In this document: piece after piece, positions 32,667 through 41,406 of the stretch
Layout of the letters: each line of letters opens with the position of its first letter
Position numbering within the stretch: the stretch's first letter is position 1
Assembly: GCA_910584975.1 (NCBI GenBank)
Contig: CAJUEA010000007.1
Location: forward strand, 1-47,266
Direction: 5' to 3'
From: an uncultured Christensenella sp.
GTDB taxonomy: Bacteria; Bacillota; Clostridia; Christensenellales; UBA3700
DNA: 47,266 bases
The notes under the pieces: model-generated
What the model was told of the DNA's origin: nothing
The model's input: only the letters and a program-made list of their open reading frames with translations
Databases searched by the model: none
Position numbers and translations under genes: made by a program

Positions 32667-33681
32667 AAGTGATTTTTATTATGATTTGCCTGAGCAGTTG
32701 ATTGCTCAAACACCTGTTTATCCAAGAGATTGTTCAAGAATGCTTGTGTATGACAGAAAAACTGATTTCATTGAACATAAGCATTTTTATGATGTTATTG
32801 ACTATCTTCAAAAGGGAGATGTGCTTGTTATCAACAACACAAAAGTTATCCCTGCAAGGATATATTGCCACAGAGAAGGCAAAGAAGAAGTGATTGAAGT
32901 TTTACTTTTAAAAAGAATTGACTATAATCATTATGAGTGTATCACAAAGCCTGCAAAAAAACTTAAGCTTGGCACTAAAATAATTTTTAGTGATAAATTG
33001 GTGGCTGAAGTAAAAGAGATTGGCGAGCAAGGTATTAGGATTTTGGAATTTTTCTTTGAAGGTGTTTTGGAAAATATTTTGAATGAAATTGGCACAATGC
33101 CATTGCCACCTTACATAAAAGAAAAACTTGAGGATCAATCAAGATATCAAACTGTTTATTGTAAACAATCAGGCTCAAGCGCAGCACCAACGGCAGGCTT
33201 GCATTTTACTGAAGAACTTCTTGACAAAATAAAAGCAAAAGGCGTTGAAGTTGCAGAAGTACTGTTGCATGTCGGATTGGGCACATTCCGTCCTGTAAAG
33301 GAAGAGGATATTTTAAAGCACAATATGCACAGTGAGTATTGCGAAATTGATGAAAAAAATGCGCAAATTATCAATAATGCAGTAAAAGACGGCAGACGAG
33401 TTATTTGTGTGGGCACAACATCCGTGAGGACATTGGAAAGTTTGGCTGACGAGTGTGGATTTGTGAAAGCCGAAAAAATGGATACAAACATATTCATTTA
33501 TCCGGGATATAAATTTAAGGTGGTAAAAGGATTGATAACAAATTTCCATTTGCCTGAATCCACTTTGATTATGCTTGTGTCAGCCTTTATGGGCAGAGAG
33601 AATGCACTAAATATGTACAAAATCGCAGTAGAGGAAGAATACAGATTTTTCAGTTTTGGCGATGCAACACTTATTATTTAA
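32659..33681 (+). CDS. queA: S-adenosylmethionine:tRNA ribosyltransferase-isomerase
   Basis: QueA transfers the ribosyl part of SAM to preQ1 in tRNA to give epoxyqueuosine. The 340 residues start at ATG 32659 (MNKSDFYYDLPEQLIAQ) with AAGAGGTG (32640-32648 region) upstream inside ruvB; the frame is open further upstream but not conserved. Motifs include DCSRMLVYDR, GDVLVINNTKVIPAR, GSSAAPTAGLHFTEELL and GLITNFHLPESTLIMLVSAF. It precedes tgt, giving two consecutive steps of queuosine synthesis. Confidence 0.96.
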   Translation: MNKSDFYYDLPEQLIAQTPVYPRDCSRMLVYDRKTDFIEHKHFYDVIDYLQKGDVLVINNTKVIPARIYCHREGKEEVIEVLLLKRIDYNHYECITKPAKKLKLGTKIIFSDKLVAEVKEIGEQGIRILEFFFEGVLENILNEIGTMPLPPYIKEKLEDQSRYQTVYCKQSGSSAAPTAGLHFTEELLDKIKAKGVEVAEVLLHVGLGTFRPVKEEDILKHNMHSEYCEIDEKNAQIINNAVKDGRRVICVGTTSVRTLESLADECGFVKAEKMDTNIFIYPGYKFKVVKGLITNFHLPESTLIMLVSAFMGRENALNMYKIAVEEEYRFFSFGDATLII

Positions 33682-33864
33682 AATTGTTTAAGTTTTGAAT
33701 GATATAATTTGTAGATTTGGTTATGTGTTGTGATTTGGTTGGATATGCCACATTCTATTGTGTGATAAATAATGCCTATCAAAAAAATGTCAAAAAGCTT
33801 AAATTGGAAAATAATAGAAGAGCAAATATCATTTAATTACAAAACGGATAAATTAGGAGAGATA

Positions 33865-34986
33865 ATGTTTAAATATGAAGTTTTAAAAGTTTGCAAACAA
33901 TCGGGGGCGAGAATAGGAAGATTGACCACACCTCACGGAGTGGTGGAAACACCTGTTTTTATGCCTGTGGGAACAAATGCAACGGTTAAGTCGTTAACCC
34001 CAAAAGTTCTTGACGAGATTAATGCAAGCATAATTTTGAGTAATACATATCATTTATATTTGAGGCCAGGACACGAGCTTGTTGCTAAAGCAGGTGGCTT
34101 GCATAAGTTTATGAATTGGAACAAGCCTATTTTGACTGATAGTGGTGGATTTCAAGTTTTTTCACTTAGCGATATGCGAAAAATAACTGACGAAAGCGTT
34201 ACTTTTAAAAGTCATTTGGATGGTTCAAGGCATGTGTTTACACCTGAAAAGGCAGTGGATATTCAGCAAGCACTTGGTAGCGACATTATGATGGCGTTTG
34301 ACCAATGCACAGGCGACGGCACAAGCAAAAGTGATGCAAGGCGTGCACTGGAGCGCACTATGAGTTGGCTGGATAGGTGCTACAAGCACAAAACGCGTGA
34401 GGATCAGCTGCTTTTTCCAATAGTACAAGGTAATATGTACAAAGATTTGCGTGAGGAGAGTGTTGAAAGAATTTTGCCTTATGCACAATGTGGATTTTCT
34501 ATCGGTGGACTTTCTGTTGGCGAACCTAAGGAAGTTATGTATGAAATGTTGGATATTTTAAAACCACATTATCCAGAAAATATGCCAAGATATCTTATGG
34601 GTGTTGGAAGTCCAGATTGCTTGGTTGAAGGCGTTATGCGTGGTATTGATATGTTTGACTGCGTACTACCAACTCGAATGGCAAGAAATGGTGCGGCATT
34701 CACTAGACAAGGAAATTTGACTGTAAAAAATGCAAAGTACAAAGAGGATTTTTCGCCTATCGACCCAGAATGTGATTGCTATTGTTGCAAAAATTTCAGT
34801 CGTGCGTATATTAGACATTTGCTTAATGCAGGCGAAATTTTGTGTGGAGAGTTGCTTTCAATTCACAATTTGCACTTTTTGATTAAGCTTATGCAGGATA
34901 TGAAAACAGCAATTTGGAATGATAGTTTTGGCGATTTTTATCGAGAATTTACGCAAAAATACAATTGGAGTGTAAAATCTAAGTAG
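33865..34986 (+). CDS. tgt: tRNA-guanine transglycosylase
   Basis: Tgt exchanges G34 for preQ1 in tRNAs with GUN anticodons. The 373 residues start at ATG 33865 after AGGAG (33857-33861); an ATG at 33772 in the same frame would add 31 unconserved residues. It shows VETPVFMPVGTNATVKS, the active-site DSGGFQVFSLSDM, ILPYAQCGFSIGGLSVGEP, PTRMARNGAAFT and the zinc site CDCYCCKNFSRAYIRHLL. It is followed by yajC, a usual neighbour. Confidence 0.96.
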   Translation: MFKYEVLKVCKQSGARIGRLTTPHGVVETPVFMPVGTNATVKSLTPKVLDEINASIILSNTYHLYLRPGHELVAKAGGLHKFMNWNKPILTDSGGFQVFSLSDMRKITDESVTFKSHLDGSRHVFTPEKAVDIQQALGSDIMMAFDQCTGDGTSKSDARRALERTMSWLDRCYKHKTREDQLLFPIVQGNMYKDLREESVERILPYAQCGFSIGGLSVGEPKEVMYEMLDILKPHYPENMPRYLMGVGSPDCLVEGVMRGIDMFDCVLPTRMARNGAAFTRQGNLTVKNAKYKEDFSPIDPECDCYCCKNFSRAYIRHLLNAGEILCGELLSIHNLHFLIKLMQDMKTAIWNDSFGDFYREFTQKYNWSVKSK

Positions 34987-35013
34987 TTTTTTAAATTATT
35001 TTGTATTATTATA

Positions 35014-35042
35014 TTGCTTAAAATTGTTTTTTGTTGTATAAT
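35014..35042 (+). promoter_or_regulatory. yajC promoter
   Basis: TTGCTT (35014-35019), 17 bp, TATAAT (35037-35042). Confidence 0.65.
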
Positions 35043-35125
35043 AACTAAGATATACTGGAAAAAGTTGGTTATAAAATTTTTTTAACACTAACTTTGTTAT
35101 ATCAGATTTTTTTAAGGAGTTTATT

Positions 35126-35710
35126 ATGTTGAATTTATTGTGTGCTGAGGCAAGTTCTAGCAGTTGGATTATGCCTGTCGTGCTTATCGTTATGGTTGTG
35201 CTTATGGTTGCTATGACTTATTTCCCTCAAAAAAAGAAGAAAAAAGAAGCTCAACAAATGATGCAATCTGTTAGAGTAGGTAAAAAGATTAAAACAATCG
35301 GTGGTTTTGTTGGCGAAATTGTTAGCATTGATGAAAAAAATGGTACAATGGAGTTGAATGTTGGTTCTAAAACTGCTCCTGTTATCGTTGTGGTTGATAA
35401 AGGTGCAATTTATACTGTTCTTAATCCAGATATTCCTGTACAAGAACAAAAAGAAGTTAAAGCAGATGAAAATGATGTCCCAACTGCTGTAACTGCTGAT
35501 GATGCAGAGCAAGATGCTGTTGTTGCTGAGAAGGCTGCAGAGAAAAGAGCTAAAAAAGATGCAAAGAGAAAAGAAAAAGAGCAAAAGAAAGCTCAAGCAG
35601 CAGATGACAATGAGCTTATTGATATCGCAAATAACGAAGTTGAGGCAGAGGAGAATGCTGCTGAAGAAGACTCTCGTTTCGCTATTCGTGAAGGTGAGGT
35701 TGAGCACTAA
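35126..35710 (+). CDS. yajC: preprotein translocase accessory subunit YajC
   Basis: YajC associates with SecDF and the Sec translocon. A single membrane helix (about residues 12-32) is followed by FPQKKKKKEAQQMMQSVRVG and KIKTIGGFVGEIVSIDEKNG, the family core. At 194 residues it is about twice the usual length: the C-terminal 90 residues are a charged Ala/Lys/Glu tail (AEKRAKKDAKRKEKEQKK, then an acidic end). AAGGAG precedes the ATG. secD/secF do not follow here; a terminator comes 60 nt later. Confidence 0.92.
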   Translation: MLNLLCAEASSSSWIMPVVLIVMVVLMVAMTYFPQKKKKKEAQQMMQSVRVGKKIKTIGGFVGEIVSIDEKNGTMELNVGSKTAPVIVVVDKGAIYTVLNPDIPVQEQKEVKADENDVPTAVTADDAEQDAVVAEKAAEKRAKKDAKRKEKEQKKAQAADDNELIDIANNEVEAEENAAEEDSRFAIREGEVEH

Positions 35711-35769
35711 TCATTTAATATGATAAAAGCTTTATAGTAATAAAGTATATTAATTTATAAGATAAGATT

Positions 35770-35804
35770 AAAAAAAAGAAACTCAATTTTGAGTTTCTTT
35801 TTTT
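35770..35804. terminator. bidirectional terminator after yajC
   Basis: A long perfect stem: AAAAAAAGAAACTCAA pairs with TTGAGTTTCTTTTTTT across a minimal loop. A and T runs on either side allow termination in both directions (yajC and the - strand lipoprotein gene). Confidence 0.85.
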
Positions 35805-35997
35805 ATGCCTATTTTGTTAATTCATTCTTATTTATATTTCAACCATAATCAAAGCATTGTAAGTTGTGTTTTCTTCTATTATTAATGTTTTTTATAAAAT
35901 ACGCAGTTAATTGTAATTTTATTGTATATTATTTTTGTTTAATTTAAAACTTAATAATTTATTCATATTATGGCATTATTTTTAGATAGCAAACAAA

Positions 35998-37434
35998 TTA
36001 TGCTTTTTTATTCACAATACTTTCGATATTGATAATGTTGTAGCCATTTTCATAAGGAAGATCATTTGCAAAACGAATTGTTGCACCACTGCGCTTATGA
36101 GTATATTTGATTTTAATTTCATTTACTTTTTGTGGGATAGTGACAACTTGCTGACCAAAAGCTGTAAGCAACTTTGTTTCCACTTCAATCTCTTTGCCAT
36201 CTGCAATAATTTGCAATTGGTATTCACATGGTGCAGCCATACCGAAATTGTTAATCATAAATGATGTTTTACTTGGATACAAAATCAAATTGCTAACACC
36301 AAGGTTGTATCCCAAATGATATTGAAGATAATTGTAAACAGATATTTTTTTATCCACAAGCATACTTTCCAAATATGGAAGAGTGCTTCTTTCAAGTTGT
36401 TGTTGTGTCAAATATTCTGTTTTCCATTTTTCCAAATGATATGTAATGTTTTTGTCATTAAAATCTTCTTTGTAGTTATGTGTTACGCTTAAGGTTGTCA
36501 ATCCATAGTCTGCAACTTGTTTTACAAGATTAAGTGAATCTATTACTGGAACTGTGGTATCTCGTCCCCAAGGCATTTCTCCGTCTGCTATTGTGTACTT
36601 ATTTCTGTTTTGCAAAACTTTATATTGAGGGTCATTCCAACTCATCATACCCCATTTGTGATCCATACCAACAAGAAAATCGTCGTGCACAGAAAATCTT
36701 TTTTCGTATTGCTTTGGAACTTGAGATAAAAATTCTGGAGTTCTAACCATTATAAAAATCTCTTCAGGTATAACTTCGCAAAGCTTTGTCATTAGCTTTT
36801 TAAAATTGTGGTTAGAATAGTGATCTCCGTGACCTTCTCCCCAAAGTCCAATCAAACCAAATTGCATTGCATAAACTACATCATTAAAAAGTTGTTTATT
36901 GTTGTTTACAAATTCTCCAATTTGATCAAGATGAGAAAGAATTTGTTTATCTTTTGCAGCATTGTTTTCATTGGATGTATATTCGTATGCAAATCTCAAC
37001 AAAATACGAATATTTTTGCTTTTTAAAAACTCAAAATAAGATTTAAGTTGATTGATTGCAGTTTCATCAAGATCTCTGTTTTTATATTCAGTAAGGTAAA
37101 TATAGCATTGCAAAATATTGATATTGTCTTCGCTGTAAAGCTCCAATTGCTCGTTTACGCAGTCAATATAATTTTGATTGTTGCCTGGATAAGCTTTTTC
37201 AGTGCCAAGAGTGTAGTAAACTTCGCCTCTAAAACCTCTGTCTTGATTTGCCAAAAGGTCGATATTTTGAGCGCTAAGTTTTAAATTGTCAATCACAGCG
37301 TGCTGAAAATAGTTTTTAACGGTTGGGTATTTTACTATATTATATTTATTTGAAATGCAACCTGCCAAAATTATTGGTGTGCAAACAGCAATTGCAACAA
37401 GTAAAGATAATATAACAATCATGTAAGCTTTCAT
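35998..37434 (-). CDS. lipoprotein with DUF4874/DUF4832-type TIM-barrel domains
   Basis: A 478-residue protein whose signal peptide (about 1-25) ends in the lipobox ILAGC with Cys26. The middle resembles DUF4874 (QDRGFRGEVYYTLG; LKSKNIRILLRFAYEYTS) and DUF4832 (AMQFGLIGLWGEGHGDHYS; IFIMVRTPEFLSQ; RFSVHDDFLVGMDHKWGMMS). These families look like glycoside-hydrolase TIM barrels but have no proven substrate that I know; E in WGEGHG and D in HDDF are natural catalytic candidates (inference). The C-terminal 90 residues look like a beta sandwich. The start is ATG 37434 with AGGAG upstream; the frame is open 16 codons further. Divergent from the XRE gene at 37709. Confidence 0.75.
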   Translation of the reverse strand: MKAYMIVILSLLVAIAVCTPIILAGCISNKYNIVKYPTVKNYFQHAVIDNLKLSAQNIDLLANQDRGFRGEVYYTLGTEKAYPGNNQNYIDCVNEQLELYSEDNINILQCYIYLTEYKNRDLDETAINQLKSYFEFLKSKNIRILLRFAYEYTSNENNAAKDKQILSHLDQIGEFVNNNKQLFNDVVYAMQFGLIGLWGEGHGDHYSNHNFKKLMTKLCEVIPEEIFIMVRTPEFLSQVPKQYEKRFSVHDDFLVGMDHKWGMMSWNDPQYKVLQNRNKYTIADGEMPWGRDTTVPVIDSLNLVKQVADYGLTTLSVTHNYKEDFNDKNITYHLEKWKTEYLTQQQLERSTLPYLESMLVDKKISVYNYLQYHLGYNLGVSNLILYPSKTSFMINNFGMAAPCEYQLQIIADGKEIEVETKLLTAFGQQVVTIPQKVNEIKIKYTHKRSGATIRFANDLPYENGYNIINIESIVNKKA

Positions 37435-37470
37435 AATAGCTCCTATATTTTTAATATTTAAATATACATT

Positions 37471-37499
37471 ATTATACAACAAAATTCAGCGTTAGTCAA
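37471..37499 (-). promoter_or_regulatory. promoter of the lipoprotein gene
   Basis: On the - strand: TTGACT (37499-37494), 17 bp, TATAAT (37476-37471). It leaves a leader of about 30 nt. Confidence 0.8.
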
Positions 37500-37653
37500 T
37501 ACAATGCTAAATTTTTACAAAAATCCACAACATTTGTAATAAAAAATTAAAATGGTTGGTTATAAAAAAATATTATAATGTCGATTTTTGTCTAATAATG
37601 TTTTTTTTATGGAAAAATTGTCTACAAGTCGTGGAAAAATATTTGCAAATATC

Positions 37654-37682
37654 TTGACATTGTATTTTTATTTATGTATAAT
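37654..37682 (+). promoter_or_regulatory. promoter of the XRE gene at 37709
   Basis: Consensus TTGACA (37654-37659), 17 bp, TATAAT (37677-37682). It is back to back with the lipoprotein promoter, with about 150 bp between them. Confidence 0.8.
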
Positions 37683-37708
37683 GATATAGCATTCAAAAGA
37701 GGTAAAGT

Positions 37709-38542
37709 ATGTTAAAATTTGCAGAGAATCTAAAGTATTATAGAAAATCTATTTCGGTTACACAATCTGCTTTTGCTGAAATTTTAAATGAAAAGCTTAA
37801 GGAAATGGAACTTGCAATAGATTACAATAATAAAAGCATTAGTATGTGGGAAAAAGGGGATAGATTTCCTGATAGCCCGCTTGTTTGGGTTGCTCTTGCA
37901 AAGATTATGAATGTAAGTTTGGATCAGATGATGCTTGAGGACATTTCAAATCTTGGCAGTCCAATTGTTGTTAAAAATGATTTGAAGGCAGAACTTTGCA
38001 GTAGCCATATGAAAAGCGTTTGCTCTGGCGATTTTGCTACATTCAATTCAAAATCAATTGTTATGGATATTGATGAATATTTGGGTGGCGATTTGTATCA
38101 TGGTATGTTTTATGTGCTTAGCAGTGTAAAATCAATAAATGGCTATCAACAAAAGTACAACATTGAAAGTTTAAAAGCAACATCAGATTACATAAGAAAT
38201 TTAAGAAGAATTCAGTTTTGCAATGAAAGAAGTTTTGTAAGCGATATTATTGCAAACGGTGGCAGCAAAGGTGTTTTTACCTCTGAGAGAATCTCTGATG
38301 TGTGGGACGGATTTTTTGATTGCTTGAAAACAGTGGAAGAGTTTGACACAAAATCAATGTATGACGACGACAAAAATCATATTCTAACCATTGTGGAATA
38401 CAATGCACACATTAAAAGAGAAAATTTTGAACAAGCACTTAATTTGCGTGGAAATGACTTGGAAAGAGCAATTGCGAAACTTATCATTCGCAACAAAAAA
38501 TTCTATCTTGGTGTAAGAATGGCAAGAGACCTTATAAAGTAA
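37709..38542 (+). CDS. XRE-type regulator with a long unknown C-terminal domain
   Basis: Residues about 5-75 form a helix-turn-helix (LKYYRKSISVTQSAFAEILN, then NNKSISMWEKGDRFPDSP) with about ten extra residues between the second and third helices compared with standard XRE domains. The remaining 200 residues match no domain I recognise; they are mostly helical with a conserved-looking YLGGDLYHGMFYVLSS patch and a C-terminal ALNLRGNDLERAIAKLIIRN. There is no membrane segment. GAGGT precedes the ATG. The divergent layout suggests it regulates the neighbouring lipoprotein gene (inference). A terminator follows. Confidence 0.75.
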   Translation: MLKFAENLKYYRKSISVTQSAFAEILNEKLKEMELAIDYNNKSISMWEKGDRFPDSPLVWVALAKIMNVSLDQMMLEDISNLGSPIVVKNDLKAELCSSHMKSVCSGDFATFNSKSIVMDIDEYLGGDLYHGMFYVLSSVKSINGYQQKYNIESLKATSDYIRNLRRIQFCNERSFVSDIIANGGSKGVFTSERISDVWDGFFDCLKTVEEFDTKSMYDDDKNHILTIVEYNAHIKRENFEQALNLRGNDLERAIAKLIIRNKKFYLGVRMARDLIK

Positions 38543-38580
38543 TATATAAGATAATTTAAATTTAAAAACGACATAAAATG

Positions 38581-38607
38581 CAAGCAACTTGGTTGCTTGT
38601 TTTTTTG
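38581..38607 (+). terminator. Rho-independent terminator
   Basis: Perfect 8-bp stem CAAGCAAC (38581-38588) with GTTGCTTG (38592-38599), a 3-nt loop and a run of T. Confidence 0.85.
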
Positions 38608-38678
38608 TTATTATAGCGTAATAAGTAAAATTTAAATTTGATATATAAATAAAGTATATATTTATTTGTTTGTGATTA

Positions 38679-38708
38679 TTGACAAATTGCTTAAAAGTGG
38701 GGTATAAT
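38679..38708 (+). promoter_or_regulatory. promoter of the HAD phosphatase gene
   Basis: TTGACA (38679-38684), 18 bp, TATAAT (38703-38708). Confidence 0.75.
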
Positions 38709-38809
38709 TAATACAATAAAATCATAATTGGGTTATTGTTTGCAAATTAAAACGCACGCGGTTACAAATAGTGAAATTTGCTACAATTATCAATTTTCGT
38801 GGGTGCATA

Positions 38810-39463
38810 ATGATAAAAAATGTTGTTTTTGATATGGATGGGACAATTTTAAATACTATTGATGATTTGTATATCAGTGTGAATTATGCATTGTCAAAAT
38901 GTGGTCATCAAACAAGAAGTATGAGTGAAGTCTTGTCTTTTGTTGGCAATGGCGTAAAAGTTTTGATTCAAAAAGCATTGCCAGAAGGGTATTGTGAGCA
39001 AGATTTTGACAAATGCTTTTCTGTGTTTATGGAGCATTATAATATACATAAAAATGACAATACAGCACCCTATGAAGGTATTCTTGATTTGATGAAAGTT
39101 CTAAAAGAAAAAGGTGTGCAAATGAGCGTTGTATCAAACAAGTTTGATGCTGGTGTAAAGGAACTTGCAAACAATTTGTTTGAGGGATATTTGCCTGTTG
39201 CCATTGGTGAGAGTGAAAAAGTGCAGCCAAAGCCTAACCCAAGTGGTGTGTGGTATGCTTTGCAACTTATGGGGGCAACAAAGGAAGAAAGTGTTTATAT
39301 TGGCGATTCTGAGGTGGATTTTCAAACTGCTCAAAATAGTGGCTTGACATTTATTGCCGTATCTTGGGGTTTTCGTCCAAAAAAATTACATCAAGATTTG
39401 GGTGTCAAGTATATTGCAGATAAGCCAATGGATATTGTAGACATTTTAAGTCAAATTGAATAA
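38810..39463 (+). CDS. gph: HAD-superfamily phosphatase, phosphoglycolate phosphatase-like
   Basis: The 217 residues carry the four HAD motifs: FDMDGTILNT (nucleophile Asp and acid Asp), the Ser/Thr-like VVSNKF, Lys in KPNPSG, and the acidic GDSEVDFQTA. The helical cap between motifs I and II fits the Gph/PpaX type. The exact substrate is uncertain; phosphoglycolate or pyrophosphate are typical. I prefer ATG 38810 over an in-frame GTG at 38771; the ribosome binding site (GGGTG) is weak. It lies ahead of the aro genes, 91 nt before aroE. Confidence 0.85.
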   Translation: MIKNVVFDMDGTILNTIDDLYISVNYALSKCGHQTRSMSEVLSFVGNGVKVLIQKALPEGYCEQDFDKCFSVFMEHYNIHKNDNTAPYEGILDLMKVLKEKGVQMSVVSNKFDAGVKELANNLFEGYLPVAIGESEKVQPKPNPSGVWYALQLMGATKEESVYIGDSEVDFQTAQNSGLTFIAVSWGFRPKKLHQDLGVKYIADKPMDIVDILSQIE

Positions 39464-39554
39464 TTTTTCAATTTAAAAAAGATTTTTAAGTTATTTAAAA
39501 CTTGCAATCAAAAGGAATCGATTTTTTTGATTTGCAAAATTATGTTAAAATATT

Positions 39555-40349
39555 ATGGAAAAATTCGGACTTTTAGGAAAAAAATTAGGGCATTCTTTAT
39601 CTCCGTTTATTCACAACATTTTGTTTGAAATAAATGGTGTTAATGCACAATATAAGCTTTATGAAACGGACGACTTGAAGGAGTTTTTTAAATCAAACAA
39701 GTTGGACGGCTTTAATGTTACCATTCCGTATAAAAAAGATATTTTTAATATGTGCCAAAGCTTGCACAGCAGTGCACAAAATTTGGGTGCAGTCAATTGC
39801 GTGGACAGAGGCTTCGTTGGATACAACACTGATGTTTATGGTTATCGCAAAAGCGTGAGCGAAATTGAAAGCGATTTTTCAGCAAAAGTGTTGCTATTGG
39901 GTTGTGGTGGTGTAGGCAGTATGATTGCAAAACAATATGACAGCAAAAATTTGTGGGTTGCAATCAGAAATTTGACTGAAGAGAGAGTGCAGGAGATAAA
40001 AGACAAATTTGATGGCGTGAATGTTGTAGATATTCAAAATATTCCAATTGATAATTTCGATTTGATTTGCAACAGCACACCTATTGGAATGTTCCCGGAT
40101 ATAAATTCTTCCCCAGTAAGTCAAAGGGTGGTGGGGCAATCAAAAGCTGTTTATGACACAATCTACAATCCTTATCAAACAAAATTATTGAGTTATGCGC
40201 AAAATGCAAATGTGAAATACAAAAATGGTTTGGATATGCTAGTATTTCAAGCAGTAAAATCTCATTTTTATTGGTATAATGGGCAGTTTGAGGAAAGTGA
40301 TATTGCAGAAATTATTCGTTTGACCAAAAAGGAGCTTGACAAAAGATGA
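39555..40349 (+). CDS. aroE: shikimate dehydrogenase
   Basis: AroE reduces 3-dehydroshikimate to shikimate with NADPH. The 264 residues start GLLGKKLGHSLSPFIHN, followed by GFNVTIPYKKDIF with the catalytic Lys, GAVNCVDRGFVGYNTDVYG, and the NADP loop LLLGCGGVGSMIA, then DLICNSTPIGMFPD. The start is set by the conserved N-terminus; there is no ribosome binding site before it, and an extended -10-like TGTTAAAAT sits at 39543-39551. It overlaps aroK by 4 nt. Confidence 0.95.
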   Translation: MEKFGLLGKKLGHSLSPFIHNILFEINGVNAQYKLYETDDLKEFFKSNKLDGFNVTIPYKKDIFNMCQSLHSSAQNLGAVNCVDRGFVGYNTDVYGYRKSVSEIESDFSAKVLLLGCGGVGSMIAKQYDSKNLWVAIRNLTEERVQEIKDKFDGVNVVDIQNIPIDNFDLICNSTPIGMFPDINSSPVSQRVVGQSKAVYDTIYNPYQTKLLSYAQNANVKYKNGLDMLVFQAVKSHFYWYNGQFEESDIAEIIRLTKKELDKR

Positions 40350-40840
40350 TTATAGCTTTATGTGGATATATGGGGTCAGGAAAAACGACTTTGGGAAAAA
40401 TGCTTGCAAAAGAATTGAATTTTGAATTTTGCGATACTGACGACTATATTGAAAACACGCAAAATATGACAATACCACAAATTTTTGGAAAGTACGGAGA
40501 GCAGTATTTTAGGGACTTGGAGTTTGAGGCACTTGTTCATTTTAAGGATAAAAGTAACATTGTTTTATCACTTGGTGGAGGACTTCCCATTGCAGACAAA
40601 AACAAAACTGTGCTAAAAGAAATGTTTGTAGTTTACATTGATAGTCCTTTTGAGGATTGCTATAGCAGAATAGCACTCAGCAACAGACCTATTGTAAAAC
40701 AAAAATCAAAAGAGCAGTTGAAAGTGCATTATGAAAGTAGAATTTCACATTATAAAAAAGTTGCAAATTTAATTTGCGAGGGCAATGACTTGCAAAAAAT
40801 GAAAGAACAAATTGCAAAATTTGTAAAGGAGAAAATATGA
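40346..40840 (+). CDS. aroK: shikimate kinase
   Basis: AroK phosphorylates shikimate at O3. The 164 residues have the P-loop GYMGSGKTTLGKML at about 7-20, the shikimate-binding DTDDYIE and RDLE (Arg), the GGGLP loop, and the lid Arg region NRPIV. AAGGAG (40329-40334) precedes the ATG, which overlaps the aroE stop. It overlaps aroQ by 4 nt as ATGA. Confidence 0.94.
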   Translation: MIIALCGYMGSGKTTLGKMLAKELNFEFCDTDDYIENTQNMTIPQIFGKYGEQYFRDLEFEALVHFKDKSNIVLSLGGGLPIADKNKTVLKEMFVVYIDSPFEDCYSRIALSNRPIVKQKSKEQLKVHYESRISHYKKVANLICEGNDLQKMKEQIAKFVKEKI

Positions 40841-41262
40841 AAATATTGTTGATTAATGGTGTAAATCTTGATATGCTTGGCGTAAGAGAGCCAGATATTT
40901 ATGGTGCAAAAACATTGGAAAAGATAAACTCTGACTTGTTGCAGGAGGCAAAAAAGCTGAATGTGGATATCGAGTTTGTTCAAAGCAATATCGAGGGCGA
41001 AATTGTTGATTATATACATAGTGGCAGACTGTATGATGGTATTATTCTTAATGCAGGAGCATATACGCACTATTCAATAGCAATAAGAGATGCGATAAGC
41101 AGCATTAGCACACCTTGTGTTGAGGTGCATTTGAGCAATGTTCACAAGCGTGAGGAGTTTAGACACACTTCAGTAATATCAGCTGTGTGTGTGGGTGTTA
41201 TTGCAGGTTTTGGCGAAAAATCTTATAGCCTTGCATTGCACGCTTTGGCAGATAAAAAATAA
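40837..41262 (+). CDS. aroQ: type II 3-dehydroquinate dehydratase
   Basis: AroQ dehydrates 3-dehydroquinate to 3-dehydroshikimate. The 141 residues begin LLINGVNLDMLGVREPDIYG, with the catalytic Tyr22; the usual Pro of NGPNL is Val9. The catalytic His is in PCVEVHLSNVHKREEFRH and the Asn in LNAGAYTHYS. AAGGAG lies 8 nt before the ATG. It ends the first aro unit; a 144-nt gap follows. Confidence 0.95.
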   Translation: MKILLINGVNLDMLGVREPDIYGAKTLEKINSDLLQEAKKLNVDIEFVQSNIEGEIVDYIHSGRLYDGIILNAGAYTHYSIAIRDAISSISTPCVEVHLSNVHKREEFRHTSVISAVCVGVIAGFGEKSYSLALHALADKK

Positions 41263-41363
41263 ATATTTTTTGGCAAAATACAAAAATTAATTTTAAATGA
41301 GGAAAATTATTATTGTATTGTTGTAGTTAAAATCTTAATAATAACAAACAATATGGAAAAATA

Positions 41364-41383
41364 GAGTATAGGCAGTTATACTC
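41364..41383 (+). promoter_or_regulatory. dyad overlapping the -10 of the aroB-aroA gene
   Basis: A perfect inverted repeat GAGTATA (41364-41370) and TATACTC (41377-41383) with a 6-nt spacer. Its right arm contains the candidate -10 TATACT (41377-41382), 17 bp after TGGAAA (41354-41359). The geometry suits a repressor binding site. Confidence 0.5.
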
Positions 41384-41406
41384 AAAATTAAACAAACAAA
41401 AAGCTT

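Noticed and set aside
39464..39554. T-box or other amino acid leader before the aro genes
   Set aside because: The gaps at 39464-39554 and 41263-41406 lack a T-box specifier stem or the conserved TGGNACCGCG word.
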